From contig NZ_ANIJ01000025.1 of the NCBI RefSeq assembly GCF_000347035.1, positions 193,828 to 257,827 of the forward strand: a stretch of DNA of 64,000 bases, in the 5' to 3' direction. How positions within the stretch are numbered: the stretch's first letter is position 1; every line of letters starts with the position of its first letter. The notes under the pieces were generated by a model. The model was given only the letters and a program-made list of their open reading frames with translations, searched no databases and was not told the DNA's origin. A program made the translations under genes and the position numbers. Below are positions 26,154 to 34,238 of the stretch, one piece after another. The stretch is from Leptospira sp. B5-022 (GTDB lineage Bacteria; Spirochaetota; Leptospiria; Leptospirales; Leptospiraceae).

Positions 26154-26173
26154 ATGCAGGCAAATACCTGCAT
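26154..26173. promoter_or_regulatory. Candidate ArsR operator (module 1)
   Basis: ATGCAGG and CCTGCAT, 7-base perfect inverted arms separated by 6 bases, lie in the 142-base gap between the divergent arsR and VOC genes. The placement just upstream of the arsR start suits autorepression, and it could also control the VOC gene. Confidence 0.55.
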
Positions 26174-26276
26174 GTCAAGCAAAATACTCGAAAAATAACC
26201 GACCATTCGATTGATAAATGGATCGCTCGTATGGACAATAGCGAGGCAATAGGGGCCAAATGGAGAATATTTAAAA

Positions 26277-26717
26277 ATGGCAGTGAAACGAATGGATAAT
26301 GTCGGCATCGTTGTCGAAGATCTCGAGGCTACGATCGCTTTATTTACCGAACTCGGTTTAGAGTTAGAAGGACAGATGCGAGTAGAAGGCTCTTGGGCGG
26401 ATTATGTCGTAGGACTTGAAGGAATGCAAGTTGAGATGGCAATGATGAAAACACCAGACGGACATAGCCGCTTGGAATTATCAAGATTCATCAGGCCAAA
26501 GGTCATACATCCTGAACCCAAGAATGCTCCCGCAAACACTTTAGGGTATCTTCGTGTTATGTTTGCTGTGGACGATATTAAGGACACGATTACTCGGCTT
26601 GAAACTCACGGAGTCAAACTCGTAGGCAAACTGGAACGGTATGAGGATAGCTATTTACTTTGTTATTTGCGCACCCCCGAAGGTTTTATTATAGCGCTTG
26701 CCGAAGAACTTAAATAA
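26277..26717 (+). CDS. VOC-superfamily (glyoxalase/dioxygenase-like) protein
   Basis: A 146-residue protein with two beta-alpha-beta-beta-beta modules: MDNVGIVVEDLEATIALFTELGLELEG at 6-32 and GYLRVMFAVDDIKDTITRLETHGVKLVG at about 90-117, ending in YLRTPEGFIIALAEEL. A metal site could use the Glu of the last strand (ALAEE) and LELSRF. The substrate is unknown. It is divergent from arsR (module 1) and shares its intergenic palindrome. Confidence 0.85.
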   Translation: MAVKRMDNVGIVVEDLEATIALFTELGLELEGQMRVEGSWADYVVGLEGMQVEMAMMKTPDGHSRLELSRFIRPKVIHPEPKNAPANTLGYLRVMFAVDDIKDTITRLETHGVKLVGKLERYEDSYLLCYLRTPEGFIIALAEELK

Positions 26718-26766
26718 GACTTAAACTACTTAACATAATATTAATAAACAAATAAGGATAGATCAA

Positions 26767-27126
26767 ATGGAAAATTCGAAAATATTTGCCATGTCTTTTG
26801 CCAAAGTTTATCCAATGTACATCCAAAAGGCAGAAAGGAAAGGACGAACAAAAGCGGAAGTTGATAAGATCATCTTTTGGCTCACCGGATACGATTCGAA
26901 AAGTTTTCAAAATCAATTGAAGAATGAGGTCAGTTTCAAAGAATTTTTCGATCAGGCGCCGCATATCAATGATAATGTTTCCCTGATTAAGGGTGTTATC
27001 TGCGGCTATCGGGTAGAAGAGATCGAAGACAAACTTATGCAAAAAATCCGTTACCTAGATAAGCTGATCGACGAATTAGCAAAAGGAAAGGCGATGGAAA
27101 AAATATTACGCGGATCTGCCCAGTGA
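26767..27126 (+). CDS. DUF2200 family protein
   Basis: A 119-residue protein matching DUF2200: [38 protein letters not shown], then [56 protein letters not shown]. It is all-helical and the function is unknown. It sits 49 bases after the VOC gene in the same orientation, so probably co-transcribed. This family is common beside ArsR-AHSA1 genes. Confidence 0.87.
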   Translation: MENSKIFAMSFAKVYPMYIQKAERKGRTKAEVDKIIFWLTGYDSKSFQNQLKNEVSFKEFFDQAPHINDNVSLIKGVICGYRVEEIEDKLMQKIRYLDKLIDELAKGKAMEKILRGSAQ

Positions 27127-27322
27127 ATCATTTTTTGCAAAATGGCAAATGTCCTTCTGCATTCGAGCTATCGGAAACTCCCGAATGGTATGGATGATTA
27201 TGCAATCATCCTCAGCGGTAAAAAGAAACCGACCTCATTTGCGCATAGACGAATTTCGCCCATGCGCGTAACAAACAGTCTCATTCGCTCCCTTACTAAC
27301 ACGAAATACTGTCGATTTAGAT

Positions 27323-27835
27323 TTACCCTAAGAGCTCTGCCAATAGTTTATCCAATACTATACAAAGTTCCTTCCAAGCTTCAACTGCACCGATTTCCAT
27401 TTCGCGTACTTCGGCAGAAGCAAATTTGACCACGTGAGTCATAAGAGTTAGATTGCCCTCGGTTGTAAAGGTGCGCGACTCTACAGTAGCATCCGGATTT
27501 TGCGGACCATCCGGATTAAACGTGGACATGTCTGTCGCATAATTCTCGTCATTCGCTACTTTCTCGGGCACGATTACTTCCAAGAACTTTCCATAAACAC
27601 CCATTTTGGTTCCTTTTTGATCCACAAAGACGTATAGGTATTTGCCTCCAACCCTAAGATCATTCTCAATAGTTGCAAGTGTCCAACCTTCCGGTCCGGT
27701 CAACCAACGACGCATCAGCTCGGGTTTAGTGAAACAATCGAATACCAATTGTCGAGGCGCGGCAAAATACCGTGTAGCGACAACTTCTCTTTCTCCTCGA
27801 AGCTCTACCTTCAGTTCTTTTAGATCTGCTTTCAT
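27323..27835 (-). CDS. AHSA1/SRPBCC-domain protein (module 2)
   Basis: The frame extends to 27913, but the ATG at 27835 (MKADLKELKVEL) directly follows the arsR stop and is preferred; it gives 170 residues. VATRYFAAPRQLVFDCFTKPELMRRWLTGPEGWTL and VEAWKELCIVLDKLLAELL are typical AHSA1 ends. It is a paralogue, not a recent duplicate, of the module 1 protein. The stretch 27127-27322 between it and DUF2200 holds no supported gene. Confidence 0.88.
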   Translation of the reverse strand: MKADLKELKVELRGEREVVATRYFAAPRQLVFDCFTKPELMRRWLTGPEGWTLATIENDLRVGGKYLYVFVDQKGTKMGVYGKFLEVIVPEKVANDENYATDMSTFNPDGPQNPDATVESRTFTTEGNLTLMTHVVKFASAEVREMEIGAVEAWKELCIVLDKLLAELLG

Positions 27836-27837
27836 TT

Positions 27838-28176
27838 CTATTCGTCTCCTATTGTTTGCATCGTCTTCAATTCTTCGAGAAGCCCATCCAGCGAATGATA
27901 GCGTTTCTCCCACATCTGGCGGTATTTCTCAATCCAATCCGTGGCTTTTTTGAGAGGAGCAGTCTCCAATCGGCGCGGTCGCTCTTGTGCACGGATCGTA
28001 GTCGAGATAAGACCTGCGTCCTCCAAAACCTTGAGATGACGTGATATTGCCGGCTGGCTCATTTTGAATGGTTTAGCGAGTTCCATGACAGTTGAGTCAC
28101 CTTTGGCGAGACGCATAAGTATCGCACGGCGAGTCGGATCGGCAAGTGCAGCAAAGGTAGAATCGAGAGTTTGCAT
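27838..28176 (-). CDS. ArsR-family repressor (module 2)
   Basis: A 112-residue winged-helix protein: TFAALADPTRRAILMRLAKGDSTVMELAKPFKMSQPAISRHLKVLEDAGLISTTIRAQERPRRLE, the typical ArsR sequence linked to AHSA1 partners (SdpR-like). The recognition helix is in SQPAISRHLKVL. It precedes its AHSA1 partner by 2 bases. An A+T palindrome pair 10 bases upstream of the ATG is the likely operator. Confidence 0.93.
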   Translation of the reverse strand: MQTLDSTFAALADPTRRAILMRLAKGDSTVMELAKPFKMSQPAISRHLKVLEDAGLISTTIRAQERPRRLETAPLKKATDWIEKYRQMWEKRYHSLDGLLEELKTMQTIGDE

Positions 28177-28186
28177 ATCTACGTTA

Positions 28187-28210
28187 TTATATAATCATAT
28201 AGTTATATAA
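28187..28210. promoter_or_regulatory. Candidate ArsR operator (module 2)
   Basis: Two copies of the self-complementary word TTATATAA (28187-28194 and 28203-28210), 16 bases centre to centre, separated by TCATATAG. The array is near-symmetric and sits 10 bases upstream of the ArsR ATG at 28176, as expected for autorepression. It could equally overlap the promoter -10 element. Confidence 0.6.
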
Positions 28211-28248
28211 AGACGAAATGTCAAACCTTTTTTAGCCCCTTTTTTTCC

Positions 28249-29586
28249 TTACAGAAGTTTGTATCGTCTGCGAAACTCTTCGTTCGGGATCCGTTCTTCC
28301 CCAGCTCGTTGGAGATCCGCCAAGAGTCCATTCACAAAATACATTTCGATCTCTCCTTTGTTTTTAGCAGGTACAGCTCCCCTGTATTCACAATCGAAGA
28401 AATTTTTTACCAATTCATAAGTAGTGCTGGAGATATTGATGCGACCGGGAATACCGGATGATTCACATCTGCTTGCAGTATTGACCGTATCGCTCCAAAC
28501 GTCGTATGCAAACTTCTTTTCGCCAATTACACCTGCAATCAAATCGCCTGAATGGATGCCGAGCCGAAGCTCCCAGTATGGTAGGCCCTGGTTTGCTTTG
28601 ATTTCTTTCATTTGATTCATGAATGCCTGGATCTCCAGGGCTGCCATCACGCAGTCCACCGCGTGTGTCCTATTCGATTCCGGGATACTACCTGCAAACA
28701 TGTAGCTGTCCCCAATCGTCTTAAGTTTCTCTAAATTATGCCTGTCCATTACACTATCAAAATATGAAAAGCAGCGGTCAAGCTCGGCGACAAGCTCTGT
28801 CGGCGATAAAGTCTCCGCAATCTGAGTAAATCCCTTAAAGTCGGTAAAACAAACCGTTGCATTGCGATGCAAGCGAGGTTCTGAAACTCCCTTCTCTTTC
28901 AACTCTTGAGCGATTTCTTCCGGCAATATGTTAAGAAGTAATTGTTCCGACTTTTCATGCTCTTCCGTCAACTTTGCTTCCGCGAAATCTACCGCTTTCA
29001 CAAATTGGTAAACAATAAGAACCAAAAGAATACATAGAAGGGTTAGAGGGGGCATAAGATACTCCGCCGGCACTACCCATTTCGGTTGGCCAAATATCGC
29101 ATTCGCACCTAAAACTTTATAATAATACTGGCTAAAAAGAAAAAGACCTAAAGGCAAAATAGAAATTATGATCCTAACAACATTAAACTTCTTAGATATC
29201 ATAAGAAATGACAAAATGGAAGTAAGTAGAAACCCTAAAGGAGCAGGATCATCCGCTTGGGCCATTGTCAGCGCGAAAAGGTGATAATTAACAGCGACTA
29301 ATGTAATTACCGCCGATAAATTATAATAACGTAATCTTAATAAATAAAATGCAAACAGTAAGGGAATAACAAGCAGGAAATAATGAACAAAAGAGAAAAG
29401 ATGGGTTTCGGGAGGTTCGTTATAATATATCGAAACAGTTAGCAGTGTCGGAATCGCAAACATACTTATTTGAGTATAAAAAGTAGTTCGGACCGGCCTT
29501 GATTCGGATTCGGTCAGACCGCTAGTAATTTTTTTACCCTGAAACCATTCTTGTATTGCATAACGTAAGTCATTTACTTTTTTCAT
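28249..29586 (-). CDS. Membrane-bound class III adenylate cyclase
   Basis: A 445-residue protein. Residues about 30-210 carry six predicted membrane helices, then a short linker (LLLNILPEEIAQELKEKG, the coiled helix usually before these domains) leads to the cyclase domain. Metal-binding aspartates are in VCFTDFKGFT and KTIGDSYMF. The substrate pair is a Lys in LEKLKTIGDS and an Asp in VWSDTVNTASRCES, the adenylate-type combination, with transition-state Asn and Arg in VNTASR. The signal sensed by the membrane part is unknown. Product cAMP could act on the proteins at 52357-54060. Confidence 0.9.
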   Translation of the reverse strand: MKKVNDLRYAIQEWFQGKKITSGLTESESRPVRTTFYTQISMFAIPTLLTVSIYYNEPPETHLFSFVHYFLLVIPLLFAFYLLRLRYYNLSAVITLVAVNYHLFALTMAQADDPAPLGFLLTSILSFLMISKKFNVVRIIISILPLGLFLFSQYYYKVLGANAIFGQPKWVVPAEYLMPPLTLLCILLVLIVYQFVKAVDFAEAKLTEEHEKSEQLLLNILPEEIAQELKEKGVSEPRLHRNATVCFTDFKGFTQIAETLSPTELVAELDRCFSYFDSVMDRHNLEKLKTIGDSYMFAGSIPESNRTHAVDCVMAALEIQAFMNQMKEIKANQGLPYWELRLGIHSGDLIAGVIGEKKFAYDVWSDTVNTASRCESSGIPGRINISSTTYELVKNFFDCEYRGAVPAKNKGEIEMYFVNGLLADLQRAGEERIPNEEFRRRYKLL

Positions 29587-29664
29587 TCCGAATCCGCCTT
29601 CTTTCCATCCCCTATTGTTCCCGGAACAACAATTTTTATTTCAAATAAGTCCAGACGTTTGCGA

Positions 29665-30870
29665 CTAACGGGAGAGGTCCTGTAATTGTTTCACCTTCTG
29701 ATCCTTCTCCGGAGACTCGTACGCTTTTAAAGAGAATGTATTCAGATTATATTCCTTAGTAGCATAGTTTTCCTTGTACGGACCGACTAACTCTTTATCC
29801 GGCTCCGTCGTCTTTGCGGCCAGGATCTTCCTCATCCCCTCTTCCCCTTGTCCGAACCAATCCGGATCCACAGCAAGATTGACCCTATGACCTCTCAATT
29901 GGGTCAAAGCATAAGGTCCCTCATATCCGCTTTCTCGAATCAACTTTCCGAAAAATAAAAATTCCACCTCTTGCCTTCCGGCGTTCAATTTTCCATCAAA
30001 ACTTGCCCAAGCGATTGGATCTCCATTTCCCGCATTTACAAGATTTGCTTCTAAATGATAATTCCCCGCCTTGAACACATTTACCCCGGCCTTTATACTC
30101 AAAGAACCGTCTCTTGGAATATCCAAAAAATAACCGCTCCATTCCGCAGGTTGATAGGGTGAAGAGAAGAAGGAAGATAAAGCTTTACCCTGTTTCTTCT
30201 CCTTACCATACTCGAACTCCACTTCTAGGAACATGTCCCCCCAATCTTTATAAGTAGGTCTCCATTCGAATGTAAAAATATTGTCCTTGGCCTGAGCATC
30301 CCCGTCTATCCCCTTGTCGTTCCCATCGGGAGGCAAAGCGACAAACTTATTTCCGTCAAATTCTTTCCAAAGCTTTACATTACGAATATTTAATGGAACT
30401 TTTTCGAAATTATTCGTATTAAAACATTCTAAGGTGATATGAAGAGGTTCCTTCACACCTATCGCAGCCCATTGTAATGGTTGTAATTTACAGGAGTAAC
30501 CGTTCGGTTTTTTATCTTCCGGATTATCCACCATCGCAATCGGCGATATTTGGATAAAATAAGGATTTGTTAAGTCTTCGTTATATTTAGTTAATGGCCT
30601 GGAGTTAGGCGGATACTCGGACCATTCCAAATAATCTTTTAGAATTTTTTCCGGAGGAATAGATTCGTCCAAACTTTCTAAAAAGTTAGAATTGTCCGCT
30701 GTGGAACTCCCGCCAGGAGGACTTCCTTTCGCCATCCATTCCGCTTTCGTTTTTTTTTCCTCTTCCGATAAGAACCAACCGTTCTCTTCAGCCTCATCCC
30801 TTAATAGATAGAAAACCAAGCCTGCGGCGATCGCAAGGCCAAGGTAGATAAAAATTTTTTTTTGACTCAT
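29665..30870 (-). CDS. Hypothetical membrane-anchored protein
   Basis: The frame opens at 30966, but MSQKKIFIYLGLAIAAGLVFYLL (ATG at 30870) looks like the natural start with an N-terminal membrane anchor; it gives 401 residues. The mature part is beta-rich with many Trp/Tyr and resembles nothing I know. Notable segments are FEWRPTYKDWGDMFLEVEFEYGK and NVFKAGNYHLEANLVNAGNGDPIAWASFDGKL, which suggest a beta-sandwich domain exposed to the periplasm. Probably a Leptospira-specific surface or periplasmic protein. Confidence 0.65.
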   Translation of the reverse strand: MSQKKIFIYLGLAIAAGLVFYLLRDEAEENGWFLSEEEKKTKAEWMAKGSPPGGSSTADNSNFLESLDESIPPEKILKDYLEWSEYPPNSRPLTKYNEDLTNPYFIQISPIAMVDNPEDKKPNGYSCKLQPLQWAAIGVKEPLHITLECFNTNNFEKVPLNIRNVKLWKEFDGNKFVALPPDGNDKGIDGDAQAKDNIFTFEWRPTYKDWGDMFLEVEFEYGKEKKQGKALSSFFSSPYQPAEWSGYFLDIPRDGSLSIKAGVNVFKAGNYHLEANLVNAGNGDPIAWASFDGKLNAGRQEVEFLFFGKLIRESGYEGPYALTQLRGHRVNLAVDPDWFGQGEEGMRKILAAKTTEPDKELVGPYKENYATKEYNLNTFSLKAYESPEKDQKVKQLQDLSR

Positions 30871-31292
30871 CTCTAGTTTTTCAATGCCCAGTACAGGCTC
30901 ACCTGTATATGAAATAGGGAGGCCTTTCTCAACCTTTATTTTAAAGATTTCTAAAAGAGAAATCAACTAATCCTTTTGGACTAATTTAATTAGAACAGAT
31001 TCTTTTCAGTACTATTATAAGGTTTGGCAATCTTCTTATATCTTACTTACAAATGTTCGTAAGAATAGTTTGGAAATAAATTGTAACTAACACTGCACGC
31101 TACTGTAGCGGCCGCTATATATTATAATTTACTAATATAGATGTCTGCATCTGTTCTTTTTTTACATTCGACCTGTTATGTTAAAAAAAGTCCAATCACT
31201 TGACTCAAAAAGGCACTTAGCTCATACTTGTAGACCGGGAAAATCGAAAGCTTAAACTTTGGGTTTTCCCAAAAGATCGGAGAATAGAGAAG
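30871..31292. other. 422-base intergenic region with a 12-base palindrome
   Basis: A divergent region between the membrane-anchored protein and the lipase-like gene. It is A+T-rich. It contains the perfect palindrome TAGCGGCCGCTA (31106-31117) followed by TATATTATAATTTAC, which includes a -10-like TATAAT (31123-31128 region). No gene is supported here. Confidence 0.45.
31106..31117. promoter_or_regulatory. Perfect 12-base G+C-rich palindrome
   Basis: TAGCGGCCGCTA stands out in A+T-rich surroundings, 175 bases before the lipase-like ATG. A related TAACGGCCGTTA palindrome is found upstream of the lipoprotein gene at 55333. It could be an operator, or chance. Confidence 0.3.
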
Positions 31293-32111
31293 ATGAAAAA
31301 TTGGAAAAGTATGGTATTGGGATGTGTTTTCGCATCGTTCTTTGCTGGTTCGCTTTCTGCGCAAACCTATACGGTTTTCGTTCACGGAAAGTCTGGCAGC
31401 AACCACAACGGAGTGGGAACTACTGACGTGAATAACTATTGGGGAAGTGCACCGAACTCTGTGTCCGGAGCTAAAATTTTCGTCGGTTACGACGGAACTA
31501 CCGACCCAAGAACGTATGGATCGTCTAGAGCTCAGACCAATATCACTACGGGCTTGAATACATATTGTAAGGGTTCCAACTCCTGCAAGATCGTATGTCA
31601 TAGCGCGGGTTGTTATGCGATTGAGTATTGGTTATCTAATCTGGGAGCCACAGCATCTAGCAAAGGTTATAACTTAACAAAAGTTACTGCTTTAGCTTCT
31701 GCTTCCGGTGGATCCGAGCTTGCTTCTGCACTGAATGGTGTTACATTCGGATTCGGCGGCAACGCAATGGATAAATCCCTGATCGTAGGGACCGCACGCG
31801 GCGCTTACAACCACAACAACACTGCAGGTATCACGGTATACCAAGTACCAGGTTATAAAGGTATGGCTGGTGCTTCCCTGATTCTTCCTGGCGAGGACGA
31901 TTACGCAGTCGCTTATCATTCTTCCTGTGCTTATAACAAGGCGGGTGGAGTAAGCAAATGCCAGTCTTCGTTGACTCAGAGCGAAGGTATTTGGCCGTTC
32001 AACTCGAACGTAACCTATACTCAGTTCCAAGGTCATACGAGAGCTCCTTCCGTAGGATCTTCGGGGTTATACTTGAACCACAGTGAATTGAAAAACGAAG
32101 GCTGGAGATAA
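31293..32111 (+). CDS. Secreted lipase-like alpha/beta hydrolase
   Basis: A 272-residue protein with a clear signal peptide (MKNWKSMVLGCVFASFFAGSL, cleavage after SAQ or so). YTVFVHGKSG (26-35) is an oxyanion-loop segment and KIVCHSAGCYAIEYW holds the nucleophile Ser104 in a CHSAG elbow (GxSxG variant). A late His in LNHSELKNEGW could complete the triad. Several cysteines (92, 98, 102, 107 and others near 212-219) suggest disulfides in the exported form. The substrate is unknown. It is followed by a hairpin. Confidence 0.8.
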   Translation: MKNWKSMVLGCVFASFFAGSLSAQTYTVFVHGKSGSNHNGVGTTDVNNYWGSAPNSVSGAKIFVGYDGTTDPRTYGSSRAQTNITTGLNTYCKGSNSCKIVCHSAGCYAIEYWLSNLGATASSKGYNLTKVTALASASGGSELASALNGVTFGFGGNAMDKSLIVGTARGAYNHNNTAGITVYQVPGYKGMAGASLILPGEDDYAVAYHSSCAYNKAGGVSKCQSSLTQSEGIWPFNSNVTYTQFQGHTRAPSVGSSGLYLNHSELKNEGWR

Positions 32112-32122
32112 TCCAATCCAGA

Positions 32123-32150
32123 ATAGCGCGTCGAAAAACCGGCGCGCTAT
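32123..32150 (+). terminator. Hairpin between lipase-like gene and lipoprotein gene
   Basis: Eight-base perfect arms ATAGCGCG / CGCGCTAT with a 12-base loop, followed by CGTTTTATG. The T-run leads directly into the ATG of the next gene at 32157, so the hairpin may terminate the lipase transcript or shape translation of the next gene. Confidence 0.55.
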
Positions 32151-32156
32151 CGTTTT

Positions 32157-33050
32157 ATGAAAATCTTAACCGTTTTTATCCTCTTATCCACATTCCACTG
32201 CTCTCAAATCCAATGGAGACCCGCTAGTCTTGCGCTTGAAAGAGGCTGGTCGGAGACCGGTAAAAACATAGTCCAAACGGAAGTGATCTACGAAGAAAAG
32301 GATGCATGGAATCCTTTGAACGGGACCACACACAAAAAAAATTACAGAACTAAATTCAGGATCTATGAAATTTCGGGAACCGGAAATGATTCCGGAGATC
32401 CACCAATCTATTCCTATGAAATAGGCTCTTGGACATTACCTGGATCCGTTTACTTTCATTCCGCAACCAATCGTTTATTTTGGATACAAGGTGCAAACGA
32501 CGAATACGGCGGATCCACCCGTTTTCCTGCGGTTTGGTCCCCGAAAGGATTTCATTCTTTTGAACCTAAAAATTTCCAAAGAGAGGACCAGACTATCTTT
32601 CAATTCGTACCTTCTCCGGACGGAGGAAAGGCGGCAATTATATTAGGAAAGTTGAAAGCAGATCTGGAGATAGAGTCCCCGATCTTGATCATAGCGGATG
32701 TGAACGGACAATCTTCCTCCTATGATAGGTCGTATTTCGAGTTTCCATTAACAAAATGGGAAGAAACTCCCGAATTCAAGATCCGTTGGTCGGAGAATTC
32801 GAATCTTCTTTATGTTCGGATTAAGGACCATGTTTTTAGAACGAACGAAAAAACCAGGAAATTAGACGAAGCAAAAGAATTTCCAATTTGTTTCTATCCT
32901 GCGTCTAGTTTCGGCCCTGTGGGGATCAGCCCCGGAGGAAGAGGAGGAGACTCGAATATCGCCAGGGATATGGAGCCTCCTCTATACAAACGTTTTAAGG
33001 ATAGACCCTTGGTCAAAAGTTTACGTCAGACCAAGGATTGTAGCCAATAA
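32157..33050 (+). CDS. Hypothetical lipoprotein
   Basis: A 297-residue protein with lipobox signal MKILTVFILLSTFHC (Cys15). The mature part has beta-propeller-like repeats: RLFWIQGANDEYGGSTRFPAVWSPKGFHSF, FQFVPSPDGGKAAIILGKL and EFKIRWSENSNLLYVRIKDHVF each resemble a WD/TolB-type strand set, but I cannot assign a family. The ATG comes 6 bases after the hairpin, with no ribosome binding site; the leader may be very short or the initiation unusual. Function unknown. Confidence 0.65.
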   Translation: MKILTVFILLSTFHCSQIQWRPASLALERGWSETGKNIVQTEVIYEEKDAWNPLNGTTHKKNYRTKFRIYEISGTGNDSGDPPIYSYEIGSWTLPGSVYFHSATNRLFWIQGANDEYGGSTRFPAVWSPKGFHSFEPKNFQREDQTIFQFVPSPDGGKAAIILGKLKADLEIESPILIIADVNGQSSSYDRSYFEFPLTKWEETPEFKIRWSENSNLLYVRIKDHVFRTNEKTRKLDEAKEFPICFYPASSFGPVGISPGGRGGDSNIARDMEPPLYKRFKDRPLVKSLRQTKDCSQ

Positions 33051-33056
33051 GAAAGT

Positions 33057-33710
33057 TTACTTATCGCGGGCGAGTGCCTTTCTTCTTTCTCTAATGAACT
33101 CGATCACTGCAGGCATTATCGAAATGATTATAATCGCAAGAATGACGATCTTGAAGTTCCTTTGAACGAATTCCAGGTTTCCGAACTTATAACCGCCAAA
33201 AAGGAAGATAGCGATCCAAACTATTCCTCCCACTATATTATACAAAATGAATTTAGTATAGGTCATACTTCCGATCCCGGCTACAAAAGGAGCAAAAGTC
33301 CTTACAATCGGAATAAATCTTGCGATAATGATCGTCTTTCCGCCGTACATCTCGTAAAAACGGTGGGCCTTTTCTAGATGTTTTTTATTTAAGAAAGGGA
33401 CTTTCTCTTTTGCAAGGATCTGTTCTCCCGCCAAATGACCGATCGCATAATTGACTGTGTCGCCTAAGATCGCAGCAACGATCAGAAGGATGAGTAATGT
33501 CCCTAGATCCAAACTGCCTCTCGCGGCAAATGCGCCCAAAGCAAAGAGCAAGCTATCTCCCGGAAGTATAGGAGTTACAACAAGACCGGTTTCGCAGAAG
33601 ATGATCAAGAATAAGATCAGGTAGATCCATGTGCCATAAGCTATGATTAAAGCATCCAAATGATGTTCCAGATGCAAAAAGAAGTCTAAAAGATATTTGA
33701 TAGTTTCCAA
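33057..33710 (-). CDS. DedA-family membrane protein
   Basis: A 217-residue protein with five or six helices. The family signature is [23 protein letters not shown] (about 39-61), followed by [15 protein letters not shown] and [22 protein letters not shown] with the key Arg pair and Gly. DedA proteins are thought to flip or recycle undecaprenyl phosphate or phospholipids and need the proton gradient. Located convergent with the lipoprotein gene, 6 bases apart. The start ATG at 33710 is preceded by GGAGCTGAA. Confidence 0.93.
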   Translation of the reverse strand: METIKYLLDFFLHLEHHLDALIIAYGTWIYLILFLIIFCETGLVVTPILPGDSLLFALGAFAARGSLDLGTLLILLIVAAILGDTVNYAIGHLAGEQILAKEKVPFLNKKHLEKAHRFYEMYGGKTIIIARFIPIVRTFAPFVAGIGSMTYTKFILYNIVGGIVWIAIFLFGGYKFGNLEFVQRNFKIVILAIIIISIMPAVIEFIRERRKALARDK

Positions 33711-33751
33711 TTTCAGCTCCGAAAGTCAGAATCAAGGGTTAGCCAGGGAAG

Positions 33752-34105
33752 TCAAATGTTAGAGCGTACTTCGGGGAACAGACCTGCCTGGTCCGGGCCT
33801 TGTTTATAAATTTTTGTAGGATAATTTAAACGGATTTTTCCGGAGGAAACTCCTCTTTTATCGGGTCGTATTCTGGCGTCGAATTCAACAGGATCTCCCT
33901 GTTTCAGATTCTGCTTTCTAAAACGGTAAGAATAATAAAAATCCTGAGCGTATATCACCTTTCTACCGGAAACCAGCAGTTTTATGTCTTTGATCAAGAT
34001 CCTCGCTTTTTCCGGATTGGGATCGATTGAGATAGATTCCACAATCCCTCTGAATCTGGTCCTGATTTTAGGCAGGTTTTGGAGATTGTCTTCCATACCA
34101 TCCAT
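33752..34105 (-). CDS. Hypothetical basic protein
   Basis: A 117-residue protein, unrecognised. It is beta-rich with repeated basic residues (RGIVESISIDPNPEKARILIKDIKLLVSGRKV, FDARIRPDKRGVSSGKIRLNYP), which gives an OB-fold-like impression, but this is only a guess. There are no membrane segments. It starts 41 bases upstream of DedA and might share its transcript. A start two or three codons in (Met4) is possible. Confidence 0.55.
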   Translation of the reverse strand: MDGMEDNLQNLPKIRTRFRGIVESISIDPNPEKARILIKDIKLLVSGRKVIYAQDFYYSYRFRKQNLKQGDPVEFDARIRPDKRGVSSGKIRLNYPTKIYKQGPDQAGLFPEVRSNI

Positions 34106-34238
34106 CGTTAGACCAGTTCAAATCAAAAGAATACTTTCGTACATTCGTTTTTCATTGTCGCCCATTCCGATTTCGCAAGATCGGGAAACGTTCCGAATCA
34201 GAACTTGGTCCTACTATAGACAGGCCTAGGAGATTTAT

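Noticed and set aside
27142..27429. 95-residue plus-strand frame after DUF2200
   Set aside because: It runs into the antisense of the module 2 AHSA1 gene and shows no family pattern; treated as a shadow.
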